A stretch of 7,403 nt of DNA from Candidatus Poribacteria bacterium (GTDB taxonomy: Bacteria > Poribacteria > WGA-4E > WGA-3G): contig JAPPDN010000035.1 of NCBI GenBank assembly GCA_028824575.1, positions 1-7,403 on the forward strand, read 5' to 3'. The notes below the pieces were generated by a model. The model was given only the letters and a program-made list of their open reading frames with translations, was not told where the DNA came from and did no database searches. Position numbers and translations under genes: made by a program. Positions 1 through 6,525 of this stretch are shown piece after piece. Every line of letters begins with the position of its first letter. Within the stretch, counting starts at the first letter, position 1.

Positions 1-54
1 CCAGCAGCCGGCCGCCCGGCTCGAACTCCGGGTCGAGCTCCAGGGCGTCGGTCG
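1..54. other. Foreign high-GC segment at the left edge (probable chimeric join)
   Basis: The first 60 bases contain 47 G or C (about 78%), against a much more AT-rich remainder. Aligned with the paralogue at 1820-4492, the reading frame of the gene at 55-1656 matches up to a His-Pro-Val that fits the FGE-family motif (His-Pro-Ala in the paralogue). After it the frame gives a Ser/Arg-rich peptide with no resemblance to the family. A different minus-strand frame (about 58 down to 2) reads GATDALELDPEFEPGGRLL, with G or C in every third position except the first codon, as in actinobacterial-type coding DNA. The segment also holds a 6-bp inverted repeat (GCTCGA 19-24, TCGAGC 33-38). A join between unrelated templates explains this best. 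The exact junction is uncertain by a few bases. Confidence 0.75.
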
Positions 55-1656
55 CACCGGATGCTGATCTGTTGGAGAATAGATGGAAACGTTATCAGGT
101 AACGGACGATGCCCAGTAGCACGAACAAACTGATTGTATTGTCCAACGGTTACCTCATGAACATCCATATAGAACGCATCAACGTAGACGGTATGCACCG
201 GCTTTTCAGAAGGATCGTTAGTGTGATTGCTTCCCATCTGGAAGTCACCAGCCGGAATCAATACCATTTCGGCACCGTCTTTGCCTACAATCCGCTGTGG
301 CAAATCTGTAGATAGTAGATGCTCTCTCTTCCTGATGTTGACATCTTCTTCAACTATTATCTTTGGCACATTTGGCTTTGGTTTCGGTGACACCGGTTCT
401 TTTGTTATCTTCTCCGGTTCCGTCTCATTGACACCGACATCTTTAACATCTTTCTCAACTATTGTTTTTTGAATGTCGGACTTTGGTTTCGGCAATATAG
501 GTTGTGCCGCCATTTTTTCTAAGGGTACATCCCAGGGAAACTCTTGGCCACCTTTCAAAATTATTTTCTTAACACGACTCTTGTAACCCGAAAGCTCTAA
601 GCCTACATTCACCTGCTTTTCGAGACGAATGCCGGTATCGATTTGATAGTCCTTGATAGGGGATATGCCGATTGCGGTACTATCGACATACACGGTTGCG
701 CCACTCGGTGTGCTGGTTATATTCAACGTTGCTATTGTATTCAATTCAACACCGGTATCTTCATGCACCTCTGGACTTTTTTGAGGAAGCACGAACACAA
801 AATCACCTGTATTTAACTGCTGATCGTGGATCTTCCCATGTTGTGGATGCTGTCCTTGAGAGAATTTCGGCACCGTTCTGTAGAGATAATCACCTAACTC
901 AACACCTGTCAGATAGCCGTCTGGTGTCGGTTCTTCAACACGACCTTCAAGCAGGTTTAGAAATGCTTTCTTAAACTCACTCCTATCTGGCACGGGTTCA
1001 TCGGCGCGACCCGCCGTGATGAACTGACGCACAGGATTCTTAATGCGATCCGTAATATGGGAGGGCGTAACTCTATTTCTCAGATTCAGCACTGTGCCTG
1101 AAAAGCAGCTATCAAACATAAACAAGACATGTTTGGCATGAATCTTCTTGGAGTCGGATACAAACTTCACCATATCCACACTATAGAGATCAAACTCGAC
1201 AGTGTTCTCAGGACTCGGCGTATCGAGCATGACGAGGTAGCCGAGATCCTCACCTGTTGCTGCTTTGGTCGTGAATCCATGCCCAGCATAGTAAAACAGG
1301 AGTCGATTATCTTTATTTTTCCCCGATTTATAGATGAATTCTGAAAATGCTTTGTTAAACTCGGCTTTTGTCACATCTATTTTCTGGGTGACATTAAATC
1401 CTTGTTTTTCAAGGACTTCTGTGACTTCTTTGACATCCGCTATCGCGCCGGGGAGCGGATTCCAGCCGTTCTTTACCGGATACGTTCCATTTCCGATAAC
1501 GAGTGCATAGGAGTCTTTATAGAGATCGAACTTCTCTCCACTCTCTGTCTGAATAGTAACACTCATACCGCGTTGCGAAAACAACTCGGTTGCTGCAATA
1601 AGCATGGGTACACCGCAAAGAATACAAAAGAATAGAAATAAAGGTGTTTTTTTCAT
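1..1656 (-). CDS. Secreted caspase-like peptidase with PEGA and truncated SUMF1/FGE-like domain
   Basis: Predicted extracytoplasmic cysteine peptidase of the C14 (caspase/metacaspase-like) family; substrate unknown. The ATG at 1656-1654 begins MKKTPLFLFFCILCGVPMLI, a signal peptide or N-terminal anchor without a lipobox. The peptidase domain (about residues 42-290) has YYAGHG with His126 and FDSCFSG with Cys184, the expected catalytic dyad. A PEGA domain follows (about 308-380; TPSGATVYVD...GLELSGYKS). A charged Pro/Lys linker (about 385-450) contains a duplicated PKPK...IVE(K/E)DV unit. The SUMF1/FGE-like domain begins near 455 (GKDGAEMVLIPAG) and is lost after residue 534, where high-GC foreign sequence begins. 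The frame stays open to the window edge (552 codons), but the last ~18 are not genuine. It is a tandem paralogue of the gene at 1820-4492, lacking that gene's NPCBM module. There is no Shine-Dalgarno sequence; TATAAT lies 5 nt before the ATG. Domain calls are from motif recognition. Confidence 0.88.
   Translation of the reverse strand, partial: MKKTPLFLFFCILCGVPMLIAATELFSQRGMSVTIQTESGEKFDLYKDSYALVIGNGTYPVKNGWNPLPGAIADVKEVTEVLEKQGFNVTQKIDVTKAEFNKAFSEFIYKSGKNKDNRLLFYYAGHGFTTKAATGEDLGYLVMLDTPSPENTVEFDLYSVDMVKFVSDSKKIHAKHVLFMFDSCFSGTVLNLRNRVTPSHITDRIKNPVRQFITAGRADEPVPDRSEFKKAFLNLLEGRVEEPTPDGYLTGVELGDYLYRTVPKFSQGQHPQHGKIHDQQLNTGDFVFVLPQKSPEVHEDTGVELNTIATLNITSTPSGATVYVDSTAIGISPIKDYQIDTGIRLEKQVNVGLELSGYKSRVKKIILKGGQEFPWDVPLEKMAAQPILPKPKSDIQKTIVEKDVKDVGVNETEPEKITKEPVSPKPKPNVPKIIVEEDVNIRKREHLLSTDLPQRIVGKDGAEMVLIPAGDFQMGSNHTNDPSEKPVHTVYVDAFYMDVHEVTVGQYNQFVRATGHRPLPDNVSIYSPTDQHPVRPTPWSSTRSSSRAAGCW
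340..489 (-). repeat. Duplicated linker unit inside the truncated paralogue
   Basis: Within the linker between the PEGA and FGE-like domains, residues 390-405 (KPKSDIQKTIVEKDV, bases 442-489) and 424-439 (KPKPNVPKIIVEEDV, bases 340-387) are two copies of one 16-residue unit, separated by an acidic spacer. The intact paralogue has a single copy (about residues 390-405). The linker therefore grew by internal duplication, or one copy was lost in the paralogue. Confidence 0.65.
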
Positions 1657-1661
1657 AGGAT

Positions 1662-1667
1662 ATTATA
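1662..1667 (-). promoter_or_regulatory. Candidate -10 box placing transcription start at or near the ATG
   Basis: On the minus strand a perfect TATAAT is followed by ATCCT and then the ATG of the truncated caspase gene. If used, RNA would begin at or next to the start codon, giving a leaderless message. This fits the absence of any Shine-Dalgarno sequence. No convincing -35 box lies 16-18 nt upstream, so the call is tentative. Confidence 0.35.
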
Positions 1668-1675
1668 CGCAGCCT

Positions 1676-1716
1676 GCACTTATAGGCTTTGGTTGAGCAC
1701 TTATAGGCTTGGTTGA
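1676..1716. repeat. Two-copy tandem repeat upstream of the truncated caspase gene
   Basis: A 21-bp unit (1676-1696) is followed directly by a 20-bp copy (1697-1716). Both begin GCACTTATAGGCTT and end GGTTGA, and they differ only by one T in a run. The array ends about 20 bp upstream of the ATG at 1656, on the promoter side. Each unit contains TATAAG on the minus strand. It could be a pair of binding sites for a regulator, a duplicated promoter element, or slippage. The rest of the 163-bp gap (1657-1819) shows no convincing terminator or gene. Confidence 0.7.
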
Positions 1717-1819
1717 AAGGAATACTTGACTTGCTGCGAGGACTAAAGACTCACCAATCCTTAAAATGCATTCAGTTTTCGATTTGTTTATCAGATATAA
1801 GAGACAAAAGGACAGCGAT

Positions 1820-4492
1820 TCAAGGGGCTGCTGACTTCACACAACGAAAACCATGGTTGGTGAATATGAATGCGGGCAGATTCGCGTTGCGACTCGCAAT
1901 CCACACTGCCTTGGGTCCATAGTACCAGGATCCCCCACGTATGACCCGCTTTTTATTAACAGCCACGATATTGTTTTCTCCATCTTTTATAAGGATTGTA
2001 GCGATCGGATTCCGACGCGGAGAATTTACATAGAAATTCCCATCATAGGCATCAAAACACCACTCTGCCATGTTACCCGCCATATCGTACAATCCATATC
2101 CGTTTGGCGGATAACTGCCTACGGGAGCGGCGTACGGATAACCATCATCAATTTCTTTATCAGCAAAATTATCGCCCCATTCTTTATGCCAAACTTCTGA
2201 CAGGCTTTTATCGGCAAAATTACATTGTGTCCCGTCCAGCGGCGCATTGCCCCACGGGTGTTCTGTTCCTACCAAGCCGCCCCTTGCCGCTTTCTCCCAT
2301 TCAGCCTCTGTCGAAAGCCGCTTACCCGCCCATTTCGCGTACGCCATTGCATCGTACCAACTTATATTCCCTGCAGGATGCCGATCTGTTGGAAAATACG
2401 TAGAACTCCAATCCAGTGAGGAATGATGTCCAGTCTCACGAACAAATTGATTAAATTGTCCGACTGTCACCTCGTATTTGTCAATATAAAAAGCATCCAC
2501 GTAGACGGTATGGACAGGAAGTGTAGAAGGATTATGAGTGGTGCCGGCCCCGCTCCCCATCTGAAATTCGCCAGCCGGAATTAACACCATTTCTGCTCCG
2601 TCTTTGCCAATAATTGTCTGCGGTAAACTTGATTTTGGCAGTAAAGTTTCTCTGACCATCTTCCCAATAGGAACATCCTCCGGATTTCGTTGCAATAAAC
2701 GAGCATCACCAATTGTCCAATGATCACACCCAATCCCATCTCCTGCATCTGTTACGATTAATGTAAGTTTTTGAGCGTCAACAGGTATATCAAACTCAAC
2801 ATAGGTCGCCTCGTTGTGATAAATGCCTGTAATTGCACCAGACTTATAAACCTCTGCGTTGTCAACGAAGAATATAAATTCAATAGTGCCGCCATGACCA
2901 CATCCGTAATGACCTGGTATACCCAAATATCCATCAAATTTCGCATAGTTACCACTGCTCAAATCATAGACAATCTCACTTTCAGCATGTGCATAAATCC
3001 AATGTTCAAAATCTGGATCATACTTATTGTGTACTGAGCGGGAAGTCGGAGTAATGGGATTTGCTCTAACCCACCCAGATTCTAGAGGTGCTGAATCAGG
3101 TGCTGAATCCCCCAGAGAGTAATAGAATCCATCTTTTGTTTTCTCATGAATACATGGGACTCCTGTCCAAGAAGCAAAGTGATTTATCGGTGCGATTGTA
3201 TTATTACCACCTGGCTTTAGCACGAGATAGGTATATGTCACAGCAGACGATGTAGGCTGCGTTTCTTTAAGTTTGACGCTGACATCTTCCTCAACAATTG
3301 TTTTTCGTACACTGGATTTAGATTTCGGTGGCACTCCTTCTTTGGTCATGTTTTCTAAAGGCACGTCCCAGGGGAACTGTTGACCACCTCTCAATGTTAT
3401 TTTCTTCACACGGCTCTTGTAGCCTGAAAGTTCTAATCCTATATTCACCTGTTTCTCAAGACGAATACCTGTGTCAATCTCGTAATTATCTAACGGTGTC
3501 GTCCCGATTAGGACACCATCAACATAAACCATCGCGCCACTCGGGCTACTGGTTATGTTCAATGTTGCTATTGTATTCAATTCAACACCACTATTTTCGT
3601 TAGCGTTTGGAGAAAGCATAAACACAAAATCACCGGTATTCAATTGCTGATCGTGAATCTTTCCGTGTTGTGGATGCTGTCCTTGAGAGAATTTCGGCAC
3701 CGTTCTGTAGAGGTAATCCCCTAACTCAACACCTGTCAGATAGCCATCCGGTGTTGGCTCTTCAACCCGTCCTTCAAGGATGTTCAAAAATGCCTTCTTA
3801 AACTCACTCCTATCTGGCACGGGTTCATCCGCGCGACCGGCTGTTATGAACTGACGCACAGGGTTTTTGATTCTGTCGGTGATGTGAGACGGTGTAGCCC
3901 GGTTCCGAAGGTTGAGTACCGTTCCTGAGAAGCAGCTATCGAACATGAACAGGACATGTTTGGCGTGAATTTTTTTGGAATCCGATACGAATTTGACCAT
4001 ATCCACACTGTAGAGGTCAAACGCTGCAGCATTCTCAGGATTTGGTGTGTCAAGCATCACAAGGTAACCAAGGTCTTCACCTGTTGCTGCTTTGGTTGTG
4101 TATCCATGACCAGCATAGTAAAACAGGAGTCGATTATCCTTGTTTTTACCAAAATCATAGATAAACTCCGAAAATGCTTGATTAAACTCGGACTTTGTAA
4201 CGTCTATCTTTAGCGTCACGTTGAACCCGTGACGTTCAAGGACTTCTGCGACTTCTTTGACATCCTTTACCGCACCCGGAAGCGGGGTCCAGCCATTTTT
4301 CACTGGATACGCCCCGTTTCCAATAATCAAAGCGTATGAATCTTTATAGAGGTCAAATTCTTTTCCGCTCTCTGTGCGAACAGTAACGCGCATGCCGCGT
4401 TGTGAAAACAACTCGTTAGCGGCGATAAATACGATCGCAACACAAAGGAAGCTAAAAAATAGAAATAAAGATATTTTTCTTTTAGATACCAT
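1820..4492 (-). CDS. Secreted caspase-like peptidase with PEGA, NPCBM and SUMF1/FGE-like domains
   Basis: A complete 890-residue predicted extracytoplasmic protease. Residues 1-25 (MVSKRKISLFLFF...) form a signal peptide or membrane anchor. The caspase-like C14 domain (about 45-290) starts YALIIGNGAYP and carries His129 in YYAGHG and Cys187 in FDSCFSG; the p10-like end is GVELGDYLYRTVPKFSQGQ...GDFVF. A PEGA domain spans about 308-380. After a short charged linker comes an NPCBM-type module (about 420-600) with AHAESEIVYDLS and the signature VTDAGDGIGCDHW. The C-terminus (about 628-888) is SUMF1/FGE-like: MVLIPAGEFQMGS, VDAFYIDKYEVTVGQF, SWYDAMAYAKWAGKRLSTEAEWEKAARGG, GLYDMAGNMAEWC, RGGSW and a GFRC end. 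The cysteine pair near RGGSW in true formylglycine-generating enzymes is absent, so sulfatase activation is unlikely and a binding role is inferred. The gene lies 90 bp after the DUF4384 gene, probably in one operon. The start matches the signal peptide, but no Shine-Dalgarno is visible. Confidence 0.93.
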   Translation of the reverse strand: MVSKRKISLFLFFSFLCVAIVFIAANELFSQRGMRVTVRTESGKEFDLYKDSYALIIGNGAYPVKNGWTPLPGAVKDVKEVAEVLERHGFNVTLKIDVTKSEFNQAFSEFIYDFGKNKDNRLLFYYAGHGYTTKAATGEDLGYLVMLDTPNPENAAAFDLYSVDMVKFVSDSKKIHAKHVLFMFDSCFSGTVLNLRNRATPSHITDRIKNPVRQFITAGRADEPVPDRSEFKKAFLNILEGRVEEPTPDGYLTGVELGDYLYRTVPKFSQGQHPQHGKIHDQQLNTGDFVFMLSPNANENSGVELNTIATLNITSSPSGAMVYVDGVLIGTTPLDNYEIDTGIRLEKQVNIGLELSGYKSRVKKITLRGGQQFPWDVPLENMTKEGVPPKSKSSVRKTIVEEDVSVKLKETQPTSSAVTYTYLVLKPGGNNTIAPINHFASWTGVPCIHEKTKDGFYYSLGDSAPDSAPLESGWVRANPITPTSRSVHNKYDPDFEHWIYAHAESEIVYDLSSGNYAKFDGYLGIPGHYGCGHGGTIEFIFFVDNAEVYKSGAITGIYHNEATYVEFDIPVDAQKLTLIVTDAGDGIGCDHWTIGDARLLQRNPEDVPIGKMVRETLLPKSSLPQTIIGKDGAEMVLIPAGEFQMGSGAGTTHNPSTLPVHTVYVDAFYIDKYEVTVGQFNQFVRETGHHSSLDWSSTYFPTDRHPAGNISWYDAMAYAKWAGKRLSTEAEWEKAARGGLVGTEHPWGNAPLDGTQCNFADKSLSEVWHKEWGDNFADKEIDDGYPYAAPVGSYPPNGYGLYDMAGNMAEWCFDAYDGNFYVNSPRRNPIATILIKDGENNIVAVNKKRVIRGGSWYYGPKAVWIASRNANLPAFIFTNHGFRCVKSAAP
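2693..3235 (-). other. NPCBM-like module present only in the intact paralogue
   Basis: Residues about 420-600 of the 890-residue protein have no counterpart in the tandem paralogue, whose linker runs directly into the FGE-like domain. The C-terminal half has NPCBM hallmarks (SEIVYDLS, FDGYLGI, VYKSG, VTDAGDGIGCDHWTIGDARLL). In known proteins this module binds carbohydrate and is usually attached to glycoside hydrolases. The first ~80 residues, including TYTYLVLKPGGNN and a tryptophan/proline-rich stretch, are less typical. Linker motifs EEDV (401-404) and PEDV (604-607) flank the block, which looks like a gained or lost cassette. Confidence 0.75.
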
Positions 4493-4496
4493 AAAT

Positions 4497-4502
4497 ATTC
4501 TA
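4497..4502 (-). promoter_or_regulatory. Candidate -10-like box just upstream of the intact caspase gene
   Basis: On the minus strand TAGAAT is followed by ATTT and the ATG at 4492. TTGGCG, a 4/6 match to the -35 consensus, lies 19 nt further upstream. With no Shine-Dalgarno sequence, the arrangement would give a leaderless or near-leaderless message, parallel to the TATAAT-ATCCT-ATG of the paralogue. The region is AT-rich, so chance is a real alternative. Confidence 0.25.
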
Positions 4503-4527
4503 ATTTCAGAGTTTTAGAACGCGCCAA

Positions 4528-4547
4528 GGGACATGACAAAACGTCCC
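4528..4547 (-). other. Small hairpin between the DUF4384 and caspase genes
   Basis: Minus-strand RNA can fold GGGACGU against AUGUCCC, seven pairs including one G-U, around a 6-nt loop. On the plus strand the G-U becomes an A-C mismatch, so the fold favours RNA made in the direction of the genes. No U-run follows, so it is not a standard terminator. It could be an RNA processing or stability element in a shared transcript. Confidence 0.4.
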
Positions 4548-4582
4548 ATATCATAGGGTCTTCACTTCTGTAGATTTAAGCC

Positions 4583-6211
4583 TTACTTTGGTAGCGTGGT
4601 AATAGAAATATGTGCAGACCCTTCAGGCTGCGGCTTGAAAGGCTGGAAACCGCGTGTTGGCGTTAGGTAGACGTACCCACCCTCCTCATACGTTTCCCCA
4701 GGGGCCAAATCAGGGAACGGTTCTCGCTTAGCATAAACATGCAATTGCTCCGCACCGAATGGCGGTGTGCACACAAATTTTCCGATTTCCAAACTTTGGT
4801 TAGTCATTTCAGGACTAATATGATGGTTTTTTAACAGTAGTGTCCGCTTTCCATCTGCAAGGATATAGATTAAACGGATATAAACTTCTTGGTCCGCACG
4901 TGCGAAGACTGTCATTGTTTCGCCTTCGGTATAAACCACCGGTCCTGTGCCCCTATCTGTTGCGATTTCAACAGTTAATCCATTATGGACGAAAACTTTG
5001 GGATTGACGATGGATTCTTCAGGCGGAACTTCTGTAGGCGAAGTCTCTACTGTTTGGGGTTCCTCCTCAACCGGCTGCACCTCTTCAATACTGAGTGTCT
5101 CTTCAAGTGGATTAAAAAGTTTCCAATCTTGATCGAATTGCTCAAGATTTCCGGGTTTTAGCGCTATGTCCTTGTCTCGGCGTTGACTCTCACTAAACCG
5201 CACAACAGCCGCCGCCTTAAATTCGCCCGTTGTGATATCGCGTAGCGTGGTGCGTAGCGTAATTTTGTCGCCGTCCGCCCAATATCCACCGAAGAATTGC
5301 AAGAGTTCGTTTTGAGATTGAGCCTTATGTACCTCTCGAAGTGGTTGGAATCCTCGCATGGGAAGCGAGCGATGCCATTTCAACTCATTTGTAAGTGCCT
5401 CCAAAAAAAGCGTTGAAGAAGGGCTCACAACATTGAAACTGTCGTAGGTGAGTTCCTCCGTCTTCACCTTAGTTCCCCAGTCGCTACTTTGCTGCTGGAA
5501 TTGATAGGCAGTGACACGCGCGATATCATTGATGTTAATGATGGTTTGAGGCGCGATTTTTTCTACTTTCGTAACGACTTCTCCATGTGACATCATCAAA
5601 TCAGCTTTGGCGACACCACCTGCTGCGTCCGACAATTTAGAAAATGCCCCAGGAGGCGTTGTATACACTGCCCCCAATTGAATGAGTTCTGCTTCTTTTA
5701 ATGCTTCATACAATCGGTACGTGCTCAAGTAGATCTTGGCAGCATCTGATAAATCGCCAGCGTTTTCTATGACCTGCGCCTTATGAAGAAGGTCGTTAAT
5801 CTCTTGGCGTAAATCCGCAGCTTCGTCGGTATAAATCTGCTGGAGCGTAGCACGCTTAACGTAAACAATAACATAGGCATCCGGTGCCGTGGATGGATAG
5901 TATTCCCGAATCCCTTTGAGCTTAGATTTTACAGAACTCTGGATCACTGTGCTGTAGTGTTCACGGACACGATTGTATGCGAGCCAATCGTCTTCGTTTT
6001 CGTTAATAACGTATCGAATCTTGTCGAAGATTTTCTTGGATAACTGATTTTCTGCCTGATCCATAAGAGTTTCGACAGATCCTGGTCCTTCCGACACACC
6101 GACAAGATATTCACTACTCGGATATGCTTGTAGATCCGAGGTTATATCGGCGTGTGAAGTATAAACAATCATTGTAAAAACAATTACGGAATAAACAAAT
6201 AGTTTTCTCAT
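4583..6211 (-). CDS. Secreted LPP20-like / DUF4384 domain protein
   Basis: A 542-residue exported protein of unknown biochemical role. Residues 1-21 (MRKLFVYSVIVFTMIVYTSHA) are a signal peptide with probable cleavage at SHA-D and no lipobox cysteine. Residues about 29-120 (YPSSEYLVGVSEGPGS...AENQLSKKI...DAYVIVYVKR) resemble LPP20/FlgO-type envelope domains. A helical stretch at about 128-180 could be TPR-like. Residues about 255-365 are of unknown fold. A Pro/Glu-rich linker (366-403) leads to a DUF4384 domain (about 405-497): LTVEIATDRG, YTEGETMTVFARADQEVYIRLIYILADGKRTLLL, PPFGAEQLHVYAK. DUF4384 is known to occur fused or adjacent to caspase-like domains, which fits the caspase gene 90 bp downstream. 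It may be an envelope partner, regulator or scaffold for the proteases. The start is supported by GAGAGGAG 9 nt upstream. DUF4384 is fairly secure; LPP20 is by pattern only. Confidence 0.9.
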   Translation of the reverse strand: MRKLFVYSVIVFTMIVYTSHADITSDLQAYPSSEYLVGVSEGPGSVETLMDQAENQLSKKIFDKIRYVINENEDDWLAYNRVREHYSTVIQSSVKSKLKGIREYYPSTAPDAYVIVYVKRATLQQIYTDEAADLRQEINDLLHKAQVIENAGDLSDAAKIYLSTYRLYEALKEAELIQLGAVYTTPPGAFSKLSDAAGGVAKADLMMSHGEVVTKVEKIAPQTIININDIARVTAYQFQQQSSDWGTKVKTEELTYDSFNVVSPSSTLFLEALTNELKWHRSLPMRGFQPLREVHKAQSQNELLQFFGGYWADGDKITLRTTLRDITTGEFKAAAVVRFSESQRRDKDIALKPGNLEQFDQDWKLFNPLEETLSIEEVQPVEEEPQTVETSPTEVPPEESIVNPKVFVHNGLTVEIATDRGTGPVVYTEGETMTVFARADQEVYIRLIYILADGKRTLLLKNHHISPEMTNQSLEIGKFVCTPPFGAEQLHVYAKREPFPDLAPGETYEEGGYVYLTPTRGFQPFKPQPEGSAHISITTLPK

Positions 6212-6220
6212 GCGCTAAAA

Positions 6221-6228
6221 CTCCTCTC
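6221..6228 (-). promoter_or_regulatory. Ribosome binding site of the DUF4384 gene
   Basis: GAGAGGAG on the minus strand lies 9 nt before the ATG at 6211. It fixes the start of the 542-residue protein and contrasts with both caspase genes, which lack such a site. Confidence 0.8.
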
Positions 6229-6308
6229 GGCTTGTGTCGTGATTGATAATTTTAATAGACAGCACAATTCAAAAATCCAAAAATTTTACCAAACGCTTAT
6301 ACTCGAAA

Positions 6309-6337
6309 ATAAGATGGAAGATCCTCTGAACTGTCAG
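6309..6337 (-). promoter_or_regulatory. Candidate proximal promoter of the DUF4384 gene
   Basis: CTGACA (6337-6332, 5/6 match to the -35 consensus) and TCTTAT (6314-6309, 4/6 match to the -10 consensus) are separated by 17 nt. They would give a leader of about 90 nt. The -10 match is modest and the region is AT-rich. Confidence 0.25.
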
Positions 6338-6364
6338 TTATTGCAATCACTCTTTGTTAAAATG

Positions 6365-6441
6365 GCGCAAATTGCCACCTTGTAGCATCATCTGTTAGAT
6401 TGTGCCCAAAAATGCTGCAAACTAAAAAATTTGCGCTACAA
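6365..6441. repeat. Nested inverted repeats in the intergenic region
   Basis: GCGCAAATT (6365-6373) is perfectly complementary to AATTTGCGC (6428-6436). Inside it, TTGTAGCAT (6380-6388) pairs with ATGCTGCAA (6412-6420) with one G-U on the plus strand. TTGTAGC (6380-6386) could pair instead with GCTACAA (6435-6441), giving mutually exclusive folds. No terminator U-run or known RNA family is recognised. It may be a decayed mobile fragment or a structured leader if the distal promoter is used. Confidence 0.45.
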
Positions 6442-6525
6442 AATGCTTGGCTAATTGACATTTTTCAGTGAAACACGAGGTCTGCGGGGCTAAAATCTCG
6501 TCCGTAGCAACTTGGGTTATATTAG

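Noticed and set aside
1..60. tRNA fragment in the GC-rich left edge (TCGA-containing stem)
   Set aside because: The 6-bp GCTCGA/TCGAGC repeat has no cloverleaf context, and the segment reads better as high-GC coding DNA.
672..974. Plus-strand open frame of 100 codons
   Set aside because: It lies antisense to the conserved PEGA and caspase coding sequence of the truncated paralogue and has no ribosome binding site or recognisable motif.
1720..1819. Terminator downstream of the intact caspase gene
   Set aside because: Only a 4-bp AGGA/TCCT pairing was found, with no U-run.
1853..2200. Plus-strand open frame of 115 codons
   Set aside because: It is antisense to the FGE-like domain of the 890-residue protein, which is supported by clear family motifs.
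4528..4547. Rho-independent terminator between the DUF4384 and caspase genes
   Set aside because: The 7-bp stem is not followed by a U-run on the minus strand, so I kept it only as a hairpin.
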